A stretch of DNA of 64,000 bases from Perkinsus marinus ATCC 50983 (taxonomy: Eukaryota > Perkinsozoa > Perkinsida > Perkinsidae): assembly GCF_000006405.1 (NCBI RefSeq), contig NW_003200804.1:116722-180721 (forward strand), read 5' to 3'. The position numbers were made by a program, and so were the translations under genes. Positions within the stretch are counted from its first letter, which is position 1, and every line of letters begins with the position of its first letter. Below the pieces are notes generated by a model that worked only from the letters and a program-made list of their open reading frames with translations, was not told the origin of the DNA and did not search any database. Shown here piece by piece: positions 29,213-40,200 of this stretch.

Positions 29213-30923
29213 GAGCCCCTGACGGACCACTGGCTTGACTGGGGTTCGTCACCAACAGAGTATCCGAGGGGCGAGATATCCCAAGGGCCTCAATCCGGTC
29301 CTTGCTGGCAGCCGTCACACGACCGTTGGGGTGTATTTCAACCCGGGCAAGGATGCAGCTTGCAGGAACCTCTGTCGTTAATACCATCCAATTCCTTCCA
29401 GGAGACTCTTTACTTCTCTTGGTCGCCTCGTCGCTCCTCCAGAGGGGGAGGAACACGGTCGTCTTAGCACCACCATCATATACCCAGATAACAACCTTCT
29501 CACACCGGGCCTCAATCACCTTGCCCACCATGACGAGGTTATCTTGAGATGGCAAGTAGAACGCCACGAACTTATCTACTAGAGCATCGTCCTGGAGGCT
29601 CGCAGAACGCGCGACAAGGTGAGCTGCTCGGACCTCAGTAGCAGGGGCCAAAGCACCAATGGGAACCTTCTTGCCCGACTCCAAAACCGCCACTATGGGG
29701 ATATCAGACCCAGGTGCTCGAAATAGTTTCTTCACCACTTCTCTTCGGCCTTCGTAGAGAACCTCATCGTGCTCCGATAACTTCAGAGTGTTACTATCCA
29801 CAGCAGAACCGGCCGCCAAGCTAGCGCGGTTGTAGAAGGCCTTCACGTCCCTGGAATCAGCAAGCGCTTCTGTTGCCCATACAGCTGCTTCGCGAATATC
29901 AGCGATGGTTCTCTTGTCAATGTCTTTGTTCAAGTCATCCAATTCGCAGGTCACTCCTTCCTTCAGCAGCGGCATTAACGGTTCACTACCATATACAGCC
30001 AGATGGGGCGACAATCCCTCTTCATTGGCCGCCAGATTGACCTTGGCCTCAGCTGATCCCAGATAGAGCCTCAGATCATCGGGGCCGTCGGCATCACCCA
30101 GAGATTCCACCCAGCGGAATGTCTGACTCACAGCTCTATGGGCTCGCTCTATCCGTGAGTTTCCCGTGGGGTTACGGGCCGCACTGGTCTTCACCACCCA
30201 CCCGAAAAGATTACTCATAGCACCCAGAACCGAGCCGACAAATACAGATCCTTGATCGGAGCAGAGCCTACTGAACTCGCCATGACGAACAATGATTCTA
30301 TGCCACAAGAATCTGGCGACATTGGCAGCGGACTGGTCGTTTATAAGCTCAAAAGACACCTCACCAGTAGCCAGGTCAATGGCACTGACCACACACGCAC
30401 TGGGCGGCAAACCCAGCCTCTCCTTGAGACCCGTCGGGATCATCTTCAAATCCACGCTGTAAGTGTCGAAGCGAGTACGGCAATCGGGGAGTACACCAGG
30501 GGGTTGCCGGTATCGTCCTGGGCAGCAAATTGGACATCTAGCCCGATAGGCTTTGACATCGGCCGACACCCCCGGCCACCAAGCAACTTGAAGGACCACG
30601 CCTAGTAGCCGATCTCTACTGTTGTGCGCCGTGAGCAAGTTGTCGTGCAGCCTCATTAGCAGACTCTTCCTCATGTCTCTATCCGAACCGTCCTCGAGCA
30701 GGGTAGGTACCATGGGCTGGAGGTCGACATCGCAATCGCTAGGGATCACCATAACCTCTTTAGGGCCATCGCTTGTCCTGAGAGACCCTTGGCAAAATAG
30801 TAAACCCACTTCACTCCCAGCAAAGGGCTGGCGGATCGCAAATATCCCGTTCGCGAACCATCGTGACACCTTCTCTACCACCAAAGAGACAACCCAGAAT
30901 GGTCGACTTTCCGGCCACAGCAA
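29208..30923 (-). CDS. Retrotransposon integrase (pol 3' frame)
   Basis: 571 codons in the -1 frame relative to the gag-pol frame, overlapping it by 49 nt. No ATG lies near its start; the first possible initiator is TTG, so it is most likely reached by frameshifting. The zinc-binding HHCC module has two His (in HDNLLTAH) and CPIC. The catalytic DDE core shows DTYSVDLK, CSDQGSVFVGS and NSRIERAHR, so all three acidic residues are present. A C-terminal extension of about 230 residues lacks an obvious chromodomain. The stop codon TAA lies within the first five bases of the 3' LTR. Confidence 0.92.
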   Translation of the reverse strand: MLWPESRPFWVVSLVVEKVSRWFANGIFAIRQPFAGSEVGLLFCQGSLRTSDGPKEVMVIPSDCDVDLQPMVPTLLEDGSDRDMRKSLLMRLHDNLLTAHNSRDRLLGVVLQVAWWPGVSADVKAYRARCPICCPGRYRQPPGVLPDCRTRFDTYSVDLKMIPTGLKERLGLPPSACVVSAIDLATGEVSFELINDQSAANVARFLWHRIIVRHGEFSRLCSDQGSVFVGSVLGAMSNLFGWVVKTSAARNPTGNSRIERAHRAVSQTFRWVESLGDADGPDDLRLYLGSAEAKVNLAANEEGLSPHLAVYGSEPLMPLLKEGVTCELDDLNKDIDKRTIADIREAAVWATEALADSRDVKAFYNRASLAAGSAVDSNTLKLSEHDEVLYEGRREVVKKLFRAPGSDIPIVAVLESGKKVPIGALAPATEVRAAHLVARSASLQDDALVDKFVAFYLPSQDNLVMVGKVIEARCEKVVIWVYDGGAKTTVFLPLWRSDEATKRSKESPGRNWMVLTTEVPASCILARVEIHPNGRVTAASKDRIEALGISRPSDTLLVTNPSQASGPSGAL

Positions 30924-33900
30924 AGATCTCGCGGACGCGACTCCTTGGACACCGAATCATCCTCAGCGAGGGCCTTCTCCACCACAGCTGCCTGGTTGTG
31001 GTTGAGGTCGATAATGTCTAGTGCCGCCAGGGGAGCCTCTACATGAGCAACCTGCGGTGCCGTATAGCACTCTTCTGGTGGGCTCTCGCCCTCAGGAGGA
31101 GCCCCAGAGGTCACGGGCGCAGCAGCCATCACCGGGTAGTCCTGCTCACCCAACATGTCGTCATCTGCTGGCCGCAGAAGGTCCGGGATGACCATACAGA
31201 AAGGTAAGAGATCCTTGCCGGCCTCGTCTCCTTGGCATCGTGGGTCTTCCTCGGGTTGACACAGGAGCTGCTCATGCCAGCGGCTGAGTAGATCGGCCAC
31301 GTCGTTAGAGGTACCAGTACAGTGCCTCACCGTGTAGGGTAGATATCTCCACTCACTGGCCTCCTCGATCCACGAGAGGAAACGGCGCGACTTGGCGCTA
31401 ATCAAAGGGGAGAGAGGGAGCCGGTAAGTAGTCCATCGAGAGAGACTGATAGTATTGTCAGTTAACACCAGGATCTTAGCCTCACTCTGTGACTCTCTTG
31501 GAGATCTTGGCCTGGTGGTAGCTATGAACAGCTTGCCCCACTTCTGCATGGCGGCCATGAGGGCCAGCATCTCCTTTTCATAGATCATTAACTTTACCTC
31601 ATCGCCCGACAGAGCACGAGATAAAGCACCAACCAATACCGCTTTCTCGGGGTCTTTCAAGTCCTCCATAGAGACTTCCTGGGAAGGCCCATTATACCGA
31701 AAGAGCGCAGCCCCAATGGCAAGGTCAGAAGCGTCCACAGTCACAACCCAGGAGCTAGCCTCACCACATATCAAGTCTTTGTACGAGTGAAGACCTAGAG
31801 GGGCGTTGACGATGCTCTCAGACAGCCGCTTTAGGGCATCCTCTGCCTCGGGCGAGATCTTGAATGGCTTCTTGTTGACCAATGGCGTCAGGACCTTGAG
31901 GGTCTCCCCAAACCCCGCAAGCCGATCGAACTGAAAGGCGCTGCGGGCGTAGTTAATGGACCCCAGGATTCGTCTCAGATGGGACCCACTAGTAGGAGTC
32001 TGGGCGAGCGCACTCTTGAGCCGAGCTATGCTCTCGTCGCTCAGCCGGATTCCTCGGGCGGAGAACTCTAGCCCAATGCAGACAGCGCTCGCACCAATAG
32101 AAGGACCACACTTAGAGCTTACCCTCTTCCCAAGAGCATTGATAGCGGCCACCACCACCTTCCGGCGTCGTTCACACTGATCAGCAGTATCGCCCCAGAT
32201 GAGGATGTCATCCATGAAGATAGCACAGTACTCACGGTAGCTTTCTCCGAGGAGAGTCTGAAGCCCATGCCGAATATGATATTGCCACAATAGAGGGCTC
32301 AGCCCCAATCCCTGGAGGGCCACCTTGCTACGGTATACGCGACCGCCGATAGCAAAACACATCAAGTCTTGAGCCCTAGGTGCAGCCGGTATGCTCTCAA
32401 AAGCAGCTTCAACGTCCACAGTGGTGAAGTACCTCGCACTTTGATCAACCTGACGCACAAATTCCGCCGCCGAGAGGCCATCATCCCGGAAATAGTCGGG
32501 AATGTCCACCATAGTGTTCAATCGCCGTAGATCTACTAGTAGTCGAACCGCTTCCTCGCCTTTGGCCGGTCCTTCTTCAATAAGTCTTCCTTTCGCCTTG
32601 GCGAAGCATGGACTAATCCACATGGATGCAGTGGGAGCTACTTCTTCCCAATGTCCAGCCAGCACCTCCTTGCGGATTTTGTCGTGAACACCGGGTACTA
32701 GCTTAGCCGGAATGTTGTAAGGAGCTTGGCATTGGTAGGGGGTCTTCCGGTAGGACTCAGGAATATCAAAATCGAGCACCGGGGCCACATACCCGATGTC
32801 CGCAAGCCTCTCCTTCATAGATGTCGTGAGACGCTCCTCCGACCAGATGGCCGAAAGCTCCTCATAGTTCACCGCCTCTACCATGCTACAAACCGGGACG
32901 GAACAGACCGGCTGAGGCTTGCGATCTAGTCTGACCAAGGGAATCGCGATACCGAGGTCCTTCACCTGAAGCCTGTCGTCCGTAAGACACACATCCGCAC
33001 CCATCCTTCGAAGTGACTGAGCCCCGAGGACAACATCCATCTCCACACACGTTGATCGTAGGTCGACGGCGAGAGCGTAAAGGAAACATCTTTTGCCCTC
33101 AAAGGATAGGCTCAGGCGCACCTTGCATCTAGGCACAACCCTTCCACTCTTGAAACCTGCCAGCGTGGGCAGTTCGTCACGGGGGCAATCTACGATCTCG
33201 CAGTAGTGGATCAAGTCCTCGTGAATGAGGTTGAGCTCGCATAGTGTATCGACGGCCACTATCACATCTCGATCTGGATAGGCAGAGGAACGAAGCCGGG
33301 CCAACACCGCCGGAACCGCCAGAGGCTCTGCCATCAGAGAAGTCACCATATAGGTAGGAGCATCCTCCCTGTTCGTGATGTCGTCGTCAGAGGACTTTTT
33401 GGTATCCTTCTCGAGCTTGTTCTTGAACCATTCAGGAGCATTCTTGCAGTCGGGATTGTTCCAGCAGAAAGGAGCCGTGTGTCGGGTGTACTTGTTACAA
33501 ATGGTGCACCACCTGTCGGGACGAACCGGCCTTCCTTCAGACTTCTCCTTAACGTGATCGGATACCCTGGCCGGACTGCTGTGTGTTCTCGACCGAGCCG
33601 CAGAGTCCTTGGAACGCGAAACGTGCTTGGGCACAGAGCCATATTCCCAGGGTAACACCGCGTACGCCTCGGCCTCGATAGAAAGGAGCTCCTTGGTGAT
33701 ATCTTTGAAGAGAAGCTCCTCCGGCGCCTTCCTGTTCCTCCGAAGAGCTTCACTGAACCGCTCGCGGATAGGCTTGCTGACCGCACCAACCACTTTCACC
33801 ACACGATCATAGTCACTTGGTGGGGGTACACGTTTGAACGCGAATGCAGCTACCATGTCGCTCCAGGCCTCATCCTCGCGAGAGAGAAAGTCGACCAGCC

Positions 33901-34798
33901 ACTCCTTCGATTTTTGGGACAACTGTTCCCATCGATAGCGTGCTTCAAGATGGCAAGTCTGACTCGATCCAATGCGAACTAGAACCTGGGTCAGGAGAGA
34001 GAGTAGTCTCTCCCATCCAGACTTCTCCTTGAACCTAGCTGCCCCACTCAGAGTTGCATAGTCTACATCCACCGGTAAGGATGGTCTAAGGAGGTGCCCA
34101 TGTTGAACTTTGATCTCGTCCAAAATGTCCTCGACTTCGCGATCCCCTTCCGCAGCCAATAATCGCAGCACTACAGTTTCAGCCGCCTTCTTATGAATGC
34201 CATTACCGTACTGGTAGACATGATGTAGCAATAGGGCCACTATGATATCCAACGGAAAGTTCCAGGACTTCTCGAGCATAGTAACCGTCTCGAGCAAGGC
34301 CCTACCGAGATCTTCATAAGTATCCTTCTTGGCACCCTTGAAGAGCGCGCGGAACGGGGTAGGCTCATTTCTGCAGACCTCCTCATAGAGCTGTGGTATC
34401 GATGCAACCCAATACTTGTCGGAGATCTCTTTAGAAATGTTCACAGACTCGTAGATATAATAGATCGGACTATTTTGACCGACCATACCATTCCCACGGA
34501 TGACGTTGGCTACCACGTTTCCTGCAGTTTGGAGGGAACTGAGAGTTGCTTCTCCGTTACACTTGGTCACTTGGCACACCTGCTGCTTGATCTTGTTGAG
34601 TTCTTCTCGAAGGGTCAGAACTTCTTGTGCAAGTCTGGCTTCACTGACACTTTGGGCTAAAGCTCTTGCTTCAGTCGATATCTCTAATCCTGTGCCGGGA
34701 ACAGCACCACCACAGATGAGGGTCGAACCAGAGGGAGACACGAATTCAGTTACAGAGGGTTCTTCACCGTTCGAAGCATCACTGCCGTTGTTGGTCAT
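30875..34798 (-). CDS. Retrotransposon Gag-protease-reverse transcriptase-RNase H polyprotein
   Basis: 1307 codons with the ATG at 34796-34798, which lies inside the 5' LTR; exactly 36 codons are LTR sequence. A capsid-like helical region fills residues 40-400. A zinc knuckle variant follows near residue 431, with Cys-x2-Cys-x5-His-x4-Cys. The protease motif near residue 517 reads AVDTLCELNLI, with the expected Asp-Thr but Leu-Cys in place of Gly-Ser/Ala. The RT catalytic box is FMDDILIWG near residue 863, and TVDVEAAFESIP is the first Asp motif. RNase H acidic residues are visible in TVDASDLAIGAALF, EKEMLAL, LTDN and SNDVADLLSRW. It ends in a TAG 49 nt into the integrase frame. Confidence 0.94.
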   Translation of the reverse strand: MTNNGSDASNGEEPSVTEFVSPSGSTLICGGAVPGTGLEISTEARALAQSVSEARLAQEVLTLREELNKIKQQVCQVTKCNGEATLSSLQTAGNVVANVIRGNGMVGQNSPIYYIYESVNISKEISDKYWVASIPQLYEEVCRNEPTPFRALFKGAKKDTYEDLGRALLETVTMLEKSWNFPLDIIVALLLHHVYQYGNGIHKKAAETVVLRLLAAEGDREVEDILDEIKVQHGHLLRPSLPVDVDYATLSGAARFKEKSGWERLLSLLTQVLVRIGSSQTCHLEARYRWEQLSQKSKEWLVDFLSREDEAWSDMVAAFAFKRVPPPSDYDRVVKVVGAVSKPIRERFSEALRRNRKAPEELLFKDITKELLSIEAEAYAVLPWEYGSVPKHVSRSKDSAARSRTHSSPARVSDHVKEKSEGRPVRPDRWCTICNKYTRHTAPFCWNNPDCKNAPEWFKNKLEKDTKKSSDDDITNREDAPTYMVTSLMAEPLAVPAVLARLRSSAYPDRDVIVAVDTLCELNLIHEDLIHYCEIVDCPRDELPTLAGFKSGRVVPRCKVRLSLSFEGKRCFLYALAVDLRSTCVEMDVVLGAQSLRRMGADVCLTDDRLQVKDLGIAIPLVRLDRKPQPVCSVPVCSMVEAVNYEELSAIWSEERLTTSMKERLADIGYVAPVLDFDIPESYRKTPYQCQAPYNIPAKLVPGVHDKIRKEVLAGHWEEVAPTASMWISPCFAKAKGRLIEEGPAKGEEAVRLLVDLRRLNTMVDIPDYFRDDGLSAAEFVRQVDQSARYFTTVDVEAAFESIPAAPRAQDLMCFAIGGRVYRSKVALQGLGLSPLLWQYHIRHGLQTLLGESYREYCAIFMDDILIWGDTADQCERRRKVVVAAINALGKRVSSKCGPSIGASAVCIGLEFSARGIRLSDESIARLKSALAQTPTSGSHLRRILGSINYARSAFQFDRLAGFGETLKVLTPLVNKKPFKISPEAEDALKRLSESIVNAPLGLHSYKDLICGEASSWVVTVDASDLAIGAALFRYNGPSQEVSMEDLKDPEKAVLVGALSRALSGDEVKLMIYEKEMLALMAAMQKWGKLFIATTRPRSPRESQSEAKILVLTDNTISLSRWTTYRLPLSPLISAKSRRFLSWIEEASEWRYLPYTVRHCTGTSNDVADLLSRWHEQLLCQPEEDPRCQGDEAGKDLLPFCMVIPDLLRPADDDMLGEQDYPVMAAAPVTSGAPPEGESPPEECYTAPQVAHVEAPLAALDIIDLNHNQAAVVEKALAEDDSVSKESRPRDLCCGRKVDHSGLSLWW

Positions 34799-35015
34799 AG
34801 CTTACGCAACTCCAATTGAAGGTACGGAGAACCGTAGAAGGTCAATTAGAGATAGATGGAACGAAGCTGCAAACGAATGGGATTCAGCTCGCTCTAACAG
34901 TCATCATAATGCATACTACACTACGACTCTAGAATGCACGATACTTTATTCGCAGTCATCATCGATAGTATGTTCTAGTCAGCCCTCTCGCTCGCCACGC
35001 GGTTACACCGTTACA
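34691..35015 (-). repeat. 5' LTR of the retrotransposon (right end)
   Basis: 325 bp, TG...CA, identical to the left LTR by eye. It should hold the element promoter and transcription start, and it contains the gag start codon 108 nt before its inner end. A GAATAAAG-like sequence lies in its upstream half on the minus strand. Confidence 0.95.
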
Positions 35016-35019
35016 CTTG
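35016..35019. repeat. Target-site duplication CTTG, right
   Basis: CTTG directly after the right LTR pairs with 28884-28887. Confidence 0.8.
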
Positions 35020-35027
35020 AACAATCT

Positions 35028-35303
35028 TCAGAAGGACGCTGAGATCTTGCTTTCTAACACGACCTTACAAATCTTGAGTTTCCTCAACGGTATCATCAGA
35101 ACGACAGTAAGTGCCCAGTCGTCGATGGGGCCGGTAAACGAGGAGATGTGTCGCGGAAGTGACCCGTCAAAGTAGTATGTGATGTTCTCACCGACGAGGC
35201 TAGTAAACCTTCCCGTGTACCGGGGGCGCGCCGCAACTGCCAGCTGGATCGGCAGGAGGATCAATCGACAGACGCTTTGGCAGAGGTTCCTCCTCTTCGT
35301 CAC
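35028..35303 (-). CDS. Unrecognised minus-strand exon beside the retrotransposon
   Basis: An open minus-strand frame of about 90 codons with a hydrophobic, signal-like early segment (RLILLPIQLAVAARP), then YTGRFTSLVGENITYYFDGS and HISSFTGPIDDWALTVVLM. It has no ATG at its open start. The sequence on the other side of the element continues a frame with it through the insertion site (SVLLKIVQ joined to GRNGHSAW). The transposon may therefore have split an exon of this gene. Confidence 0.35.
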   Translation of the reverse strand: MTKRRNLCQSVCRLILLPIQLAVAARPRYTGRFTSLVGENITYYFDGSLPRHISSFTGPIDDWALTVVLMIPLRKLKICKVVLESKISASF

Positions 35304-35829
35304 GAGTAGCGAATTCTTATGGATGAGGTAACACCATCAAAAAGGCGCACAAATTTCTCGTCAATGTTTCCTCGACAGCGACTCCCACCGAAAGAACACT
35401 TCCGACATAATAAAGAATCTCATCCAGCTACTCGCATGATGAGTATCAACAACTTATCATCAGTTTCACTACATTCCTTAGCTAGCGTAAGGACTTGATA
35501 CACGTACATGATGGTGACGTGGAGTACCTCGGCCCTATAAAGCCACCTCTGGTGGAGTTAATGTGATAGTTATGTTTCTGAGCCTCTCTGCTCGGCGCCG
35601 CAGTTTTAACTATACAAAGCAACACTTGAATGGCTATGAGAAGAGTCGGTGGTTGCCACATGGTAGCTACATTCGAAAGCGAATTATCGATGCATCAGCG
35701 TCGTGTCACGCCCTTTCCTTGCCGTGCAGTAGTCGGCAACGATGATGTCGCTGCCGCTGTTCGTAATGTACCTTTCCCTCGTCCAATTCTGGAACTGTGA
35801 CTATCAGGCCGTGTCGATTCGGGAGCTCC
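35304..35829. other. Intergenic stretch, nothing identified
   Basis: Only short frames on either strand. No motif, repeat or RNA gene is recognised. Confidence 0.4.
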
Positions 35830-37174
35830 CTAAAAACCCCAACAGTTACTCGCCTTCAAAGTTACTCTCACCCGTCTCCCAGTAACCGGAGCCGAGATAG
35901 CCCTGTTGGACGCAGAGCCTCGAGCCACTCCCTTGACCGTGGTAAACCCTGGTGGTTGCATCCTCGTCCCAGCGCCACGACCCTTGCCCGCCAGGCCACT
36001 TCTACTCTGATTAACACTCAGCTTGGAGACGTTGCTGATCCCTACAGTGTAACACCCGTTATCCACTTGTCACACAGTACGACCCACCTGATATGTTCTC
36101 GTGCTCGTAAACAGCAGCAGCAGCTCGACAGTTCCGTACCGCTCTCGCTGGAATACTGCCACCACTACCACTCTGGACAAGATGGATATGATCAACCCTT
36201 GAGGTATGTACTTACCCTAGATGCACAAGCAGCGGATGTGTTTGCCGAAGCTGCCCTTGCTCTGGCGCCCTTCGCTGCAACCCTAGCCCGAGGCTGCTTG
36301 ATATGGCTCTCACTGTTGGCTATAGAAGAGATGGATATTTCTGAGGTCCTGATCAGACCAGCGGATGGCTTCACGTCAATGGGGGATTCCTTCTACAGTC
36401 GGCATGAATTCCTCTGTTCCCTCGTCCAGATCTTCCGTTCCGTCACTGTCGCCTCGCTGATTCCGGAGGGCTCAGTTTCCCACTTAGTCTGCGGCTTAGC
36501 CTCGCACATCCCTTGATCGGGTATGTCCAGCATGCTGCATTCGCCACCCCTACAAAAGCAGCACCATTGGAGCCTCACCACAGCCCAGTATCCACCCGCA
36601 ATGGTCCTCCCCAACGGCCTTGATAGGCGACGGCGAAGTGGCGCTGTCGTCATCGATCCATAAGGCGGATTCCTAAGACCAGAAAAATTTCCATGGCAAT
36701 CCAATCCTCCCTTACCCGCATGGCCTTCAGCCGTCGTTCCTTCTCTGTGCTATTATACATCCTCTCGAGCCGCTGCAGCTGTTCTCTCCTATTCACAGCC
36801 GTTGCCACCCCTGCATCCACTCCTCAGGACTGCAAGTGACCGCAACCACTACCCACCTCCAGAATAGTCCGCTCTCGCTGCCCGCCGGGCCTTCCCTGCC
36901 GACTCCAGTCTGGACTCACTGCGATCGCCTCCCCGACCAGGCGTGAAGGCCAGTGGGGAGGCCGACATCATTGGCACGTCGCCGAGGGCTCTTGGCCTGT
37001 CCACAGGCAACTTAGAGACACTCGATGGTAGTCCAACACACTTCTGCATGGGAGTGCCCTTCCCCAGCTCAGATGAGTTCGATCTGCTCCGTTTCGCTGG
37101 TGGGACGCTGTCGAGGGCAGGGGAATGAGCCCTCTTGGACGAGGCTGCCTCCTCCTAACACAACCATCCTCCAA
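35830..37174 (-). CDS. Basic, disordered C-terminal tail exons, probably of the myosin gene
   Basis: Minus-strand exons read KRAHSPALDSVPPAKRSRSN with a strong basic NLS-like patch, then LQRLERMYNSTEKERRLKAM. A GT-AG intron follows, then NPPYGSMTTAPLRRRLSRPL. Low-complexity Ala/Arg sequence leads to an end at 35830 after VRVTLKASNCWGF. Composition and strand fit a tail continuing from the coiled-coil part of the neighbouring myosin. A separate gene cannot be excluded because the myosin frame meets a TAG at 37226-37228 unless it is spliced out. Confidence 0.45.
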
Positions 37175-37225
37175 ATCATTGCGAGCAGTCCAGCACGAAC
37201 ATACGACTAGGACCCTATGCCCAGG

Positions 37226-40200
37226 CTACCCCACCAAGCGGAGTGGTCCATCCCGGTCTACCTCTATCTTCATCTCAGCATCCTGCTTCATCCTAAAGGC
37301 CTCCACCTCAGCCCTCAACCTAGCAATCTCCTCCTGACCACAGCAACATCCAATCCGTCAATTTCCATGGCTGAAGATACCTCTCGCTCAGCAAGGAGCT
37401 CCTGCTCTCGTTTCACAACAGAGGCATCCGAGTCTCCGGGTGAGCTAACTGGCCCCATGCTAGTAGCCAGTTTAACCTGCTCGAGCTCCGTCTTCTCTCG
37501 GTCTAGCTCTATTTGCTGCAGTCGAAGGGCCTCAGCCATCGCAGCTCTGAACAATCCCATCCGACCACAACCTCAGCCCTGTCCCCACTCCTGTGCTCGC
37601 TCCGCCTCAATGCGCCTCTTCTCCTCCTCATTTCGAGCTCTCTCGGCCTCTATGGCAGCCCGTTCCTCCGCCAAGTTCCTCTCCATCTTGGCCTTCTCCT
37701 CCGCCATCTCAGCCTCCACCCGCGCCTTCTCAGCTGCCAGCTGGGTCTGGAACCGAGCTCGCTCTTCAGCCAACGATGCCTCCAAGGAAGCTCGCTCCTC
37801 CATCAACCGCGTCTTCTCTATTTCCTCTACAACCACCGGGCCAGTTAACGCGTCAGACGCACTTCATTATGGCTCACCTCGGGCGCGAGCCACATCGGCC
37901 TCGCGAGCTTGCCGAGCCTCCCAGTCTGCTAGAGCCATGCCGCGCTTCTCCCGCTCGATCCTGTATGAAATGTGCCCACAGACCCTCCCGAACCTCTCAC
38001 GTCTTCTCTTCCTCCTGCTTGACCAGAGCCTGGCATACTGCGGCAGATTCCTCTGAAAACAACGGGAGCTGCGACCAGTGTCACCATGGCAGAAGCCGCC
38101 CTCCACCTTCCTTTCTTTCAATGAGCTCTCTGGCTTCCCTCAACTCCTGCTCGGCCACTTCCTTCTCCCGCTGAAGCTCTTTCATCCTCTCTATCTCCGC
38201 ACGCCTAAAAACTAACAAATTCGCATCCAGTCCGACTCAGGCCTCCACTGACCGTCTCTTGGCCTCCTCATTGGCGTTGAACCTCCGGCGCAGCTCCCTC
38301 CGAGCTGTCCTCTGTCGCCACGCGCACTGTATGGTGACGGCACTAGCCGAGCAGACCCGTCGGCTGAGCAACAGAGATCCTCAGCATCCCTCCAAACCCT
38401 CTCACCGTTGAGCCCTCTCCTTCAGCATCTTCTTCGCTAGGTAGCATCGCAATCGAGACACTATGACAAGTGCAGCCTCGCGCCGCCTCCTCTCCCGCCG
38501 AGCACGCCAATGCCTTTGGATTTTGCATGCAGCCGCCTCGCGGATCCGACGCTTCTCATATCTGCAATAGACCTCATCAGGCAGTAGACGTCCATACCTC
38601 CTAAGATACTCACATGGATGGCAATAGACGGCGACGTATAAACGTGACGATCGCGGTGAGGCGGAGGAAGTAGTTATGAAACCACTTCCAGTAGTTTTGT
38701 CGTCTTCTTTGTATGATGAGGAGGCGCCCTCCGGTCTAGAAGTGACAGATGGCCATCCACAGATTCTCCCAACCTCCCTTACCCTGATGTAACACTGCTG
38801 TCGATATCTCCGCCTCCGAATGATAGAAGAGGCTATGGCCTGGGCCACCCTGTTCCTCTTAGCCACATCGCAATCGATAGCGGCCTGTGCATCGCGACTA
38901 TCACACTGCTACCTTCCACACCTTAGCTCACTAGTAGGGAGTCAACAGGCTCCACACTTTGAGGTCTAAAGAAGACCTTTGATGTCCCCAGAGCAAATTC
39001 CTTCCCTTTTGCATAGTCTCGACCAGCGAGTCGCTCTTCATTCGCCACTACCTGAGAACATAGGCGCGCTCACAGTATGTCCTACCTGCCATTATGCTGA
39101 CGTAGCCACTCCCCAACCACGTGCTCAAGCAAGCCCCCTCACCTCGAGCATCTGCTCAACGAAGAGCCTCGCTCCGCCTCCTCTGCCCGATCGCATCAGC
39201 AACCCCAGGATATGCCCAGGTAGCATGGATTTATATCTACAAAGAAACACCCCGAGGAACTTTCCAGGCCGACCCACGCTACCGGTCGAATAGATCAGCA
39301 TAGGGTATTCTAGTCGGGTAAGCATGAGCCATGAGGACAAGCACAGTGAACATCCCAGTGACCTACAACGGATCTCTCAAAGCCTACAGCGGAGATCCCA
39401 TCACCTCCAACTGCTTGAAGACCCTCTTGGGTTCGAGCACGCCTGGCAGCTGGTCATCGTTGGGCTTGATACACCGTATATAGTGAGAGCGAGTGGCCTT
39501 GAGATCCTCCAGGAGGACGTCGACCTGGGAAGAAGCCATGGACACCTTACCCTTCGAAGGAGTCTCTTACCTGTTTGGCGAACTCTGATGCTATACACTT
39601 TTTAGAGGCCGCCGCTCCGCCATAGTTGAGAGTAGCAACACCTCCTCCACCCCGAGCCACCGACATACGCGATGACCCAACAACAGACATGCTCCGTGCA
39701 GCTGGCCGACCGAAAAGCTGAGACTCCAACGGTGTTAGAAAATCCCAGGGAGACTAGCGAGAGACCTTACGCTCATCCTTGAGGAAGGCTGGACCGACAT
39801 ACGCCCAGAGGCAAACTCCGGCCAGGCCTCTCCATCTGAGTCCGTCTCTACCGCCTTCGTTGAGCCTACAGGAGGTTCCCCTAGTTGCCGCAGTAGTAGT
39901 GCAGTTCTTACCACTGATGAGCTTCTGAATAAAGTCATTCGTCGACAGAGACAGCAAGTCCGTAACGTTCCGGTCACAGTCCTTATTTTTCTCAATGAAC
40001 CCCTCAGTGCTATAACTACACCAACACCGAGTGCGGGAGCGAAAGCAAACAAGACCACCCCTCACGTGACGGGCTCCGCATAGTGATTCACTATGAACAG
40101 CCGTGGATGCTGCGGCCCGACACACTTGAGAACTCGCTGCTGTGTCCGCCCGCCTGTACTCTCATCTTTGCGCCAATTAATCGCCGCCACAGGGGCTGAA

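Larger units (their letters stand above)
28888..35015 (-). mobile_element. Complete Ty3/Gypsy-type LTR retrotransposon, about 6.1 kb
   Basis: Full element on the minus strand with identical 325-bp LTRs, a 4-bp CTTG target duplication and two long open frames. The domain order is gag, zinc knuckle, aspartic protease, reverse transcriptase, RNase H, integrase. Integrase after RNase H defines the Ty3/Gypsy (Metaviridae) arrangement. Identical LTRs and intact frames indicate a recent, possibly still active insertion. A good primer-binding site is not obvious: no TGG-type tRNA complement lies next to the 5' LTR, where coding sequence already runs. The purine-rich tract next to the 3' LTR is weak (AGGGGCTC). 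The flanking host sequence lines up once a single CTTG is kept. Confidence 0.95.

Noticed and set aside
28640-29467. Plus-strand open frame of 275 codons across the left LTR
   Set aside because: It runs through the LTR boundary and antisense to the integrase frame, so it cannot be an ancestral gene and is a chance frame.
28888-35015. Copia or BEL-type classification of the retrotransposon
   Set aside because: Integrase lies after RNase H, whereas Copia elements have it before RT. The integrase and RT motifs fit Ty3/Gypsy better than BEL.
35797-36516. Plus-strand open frame of 239 codons
   Set aside because: It is Ser/His/Thr-rich, has no recognisable domain, and lies opposite minus-strand sequence with splice sites and basic tail composition. 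It is most likely an antisense shadow.
37217-38174. Long plus-strand Ser/Pro/Leu-rich frames
   Set aside because: They are the antisense of Glu/Arg/Lys heptads in the myosin coiled coil, which gives long stop-free Ser/Leu/Arg frames.
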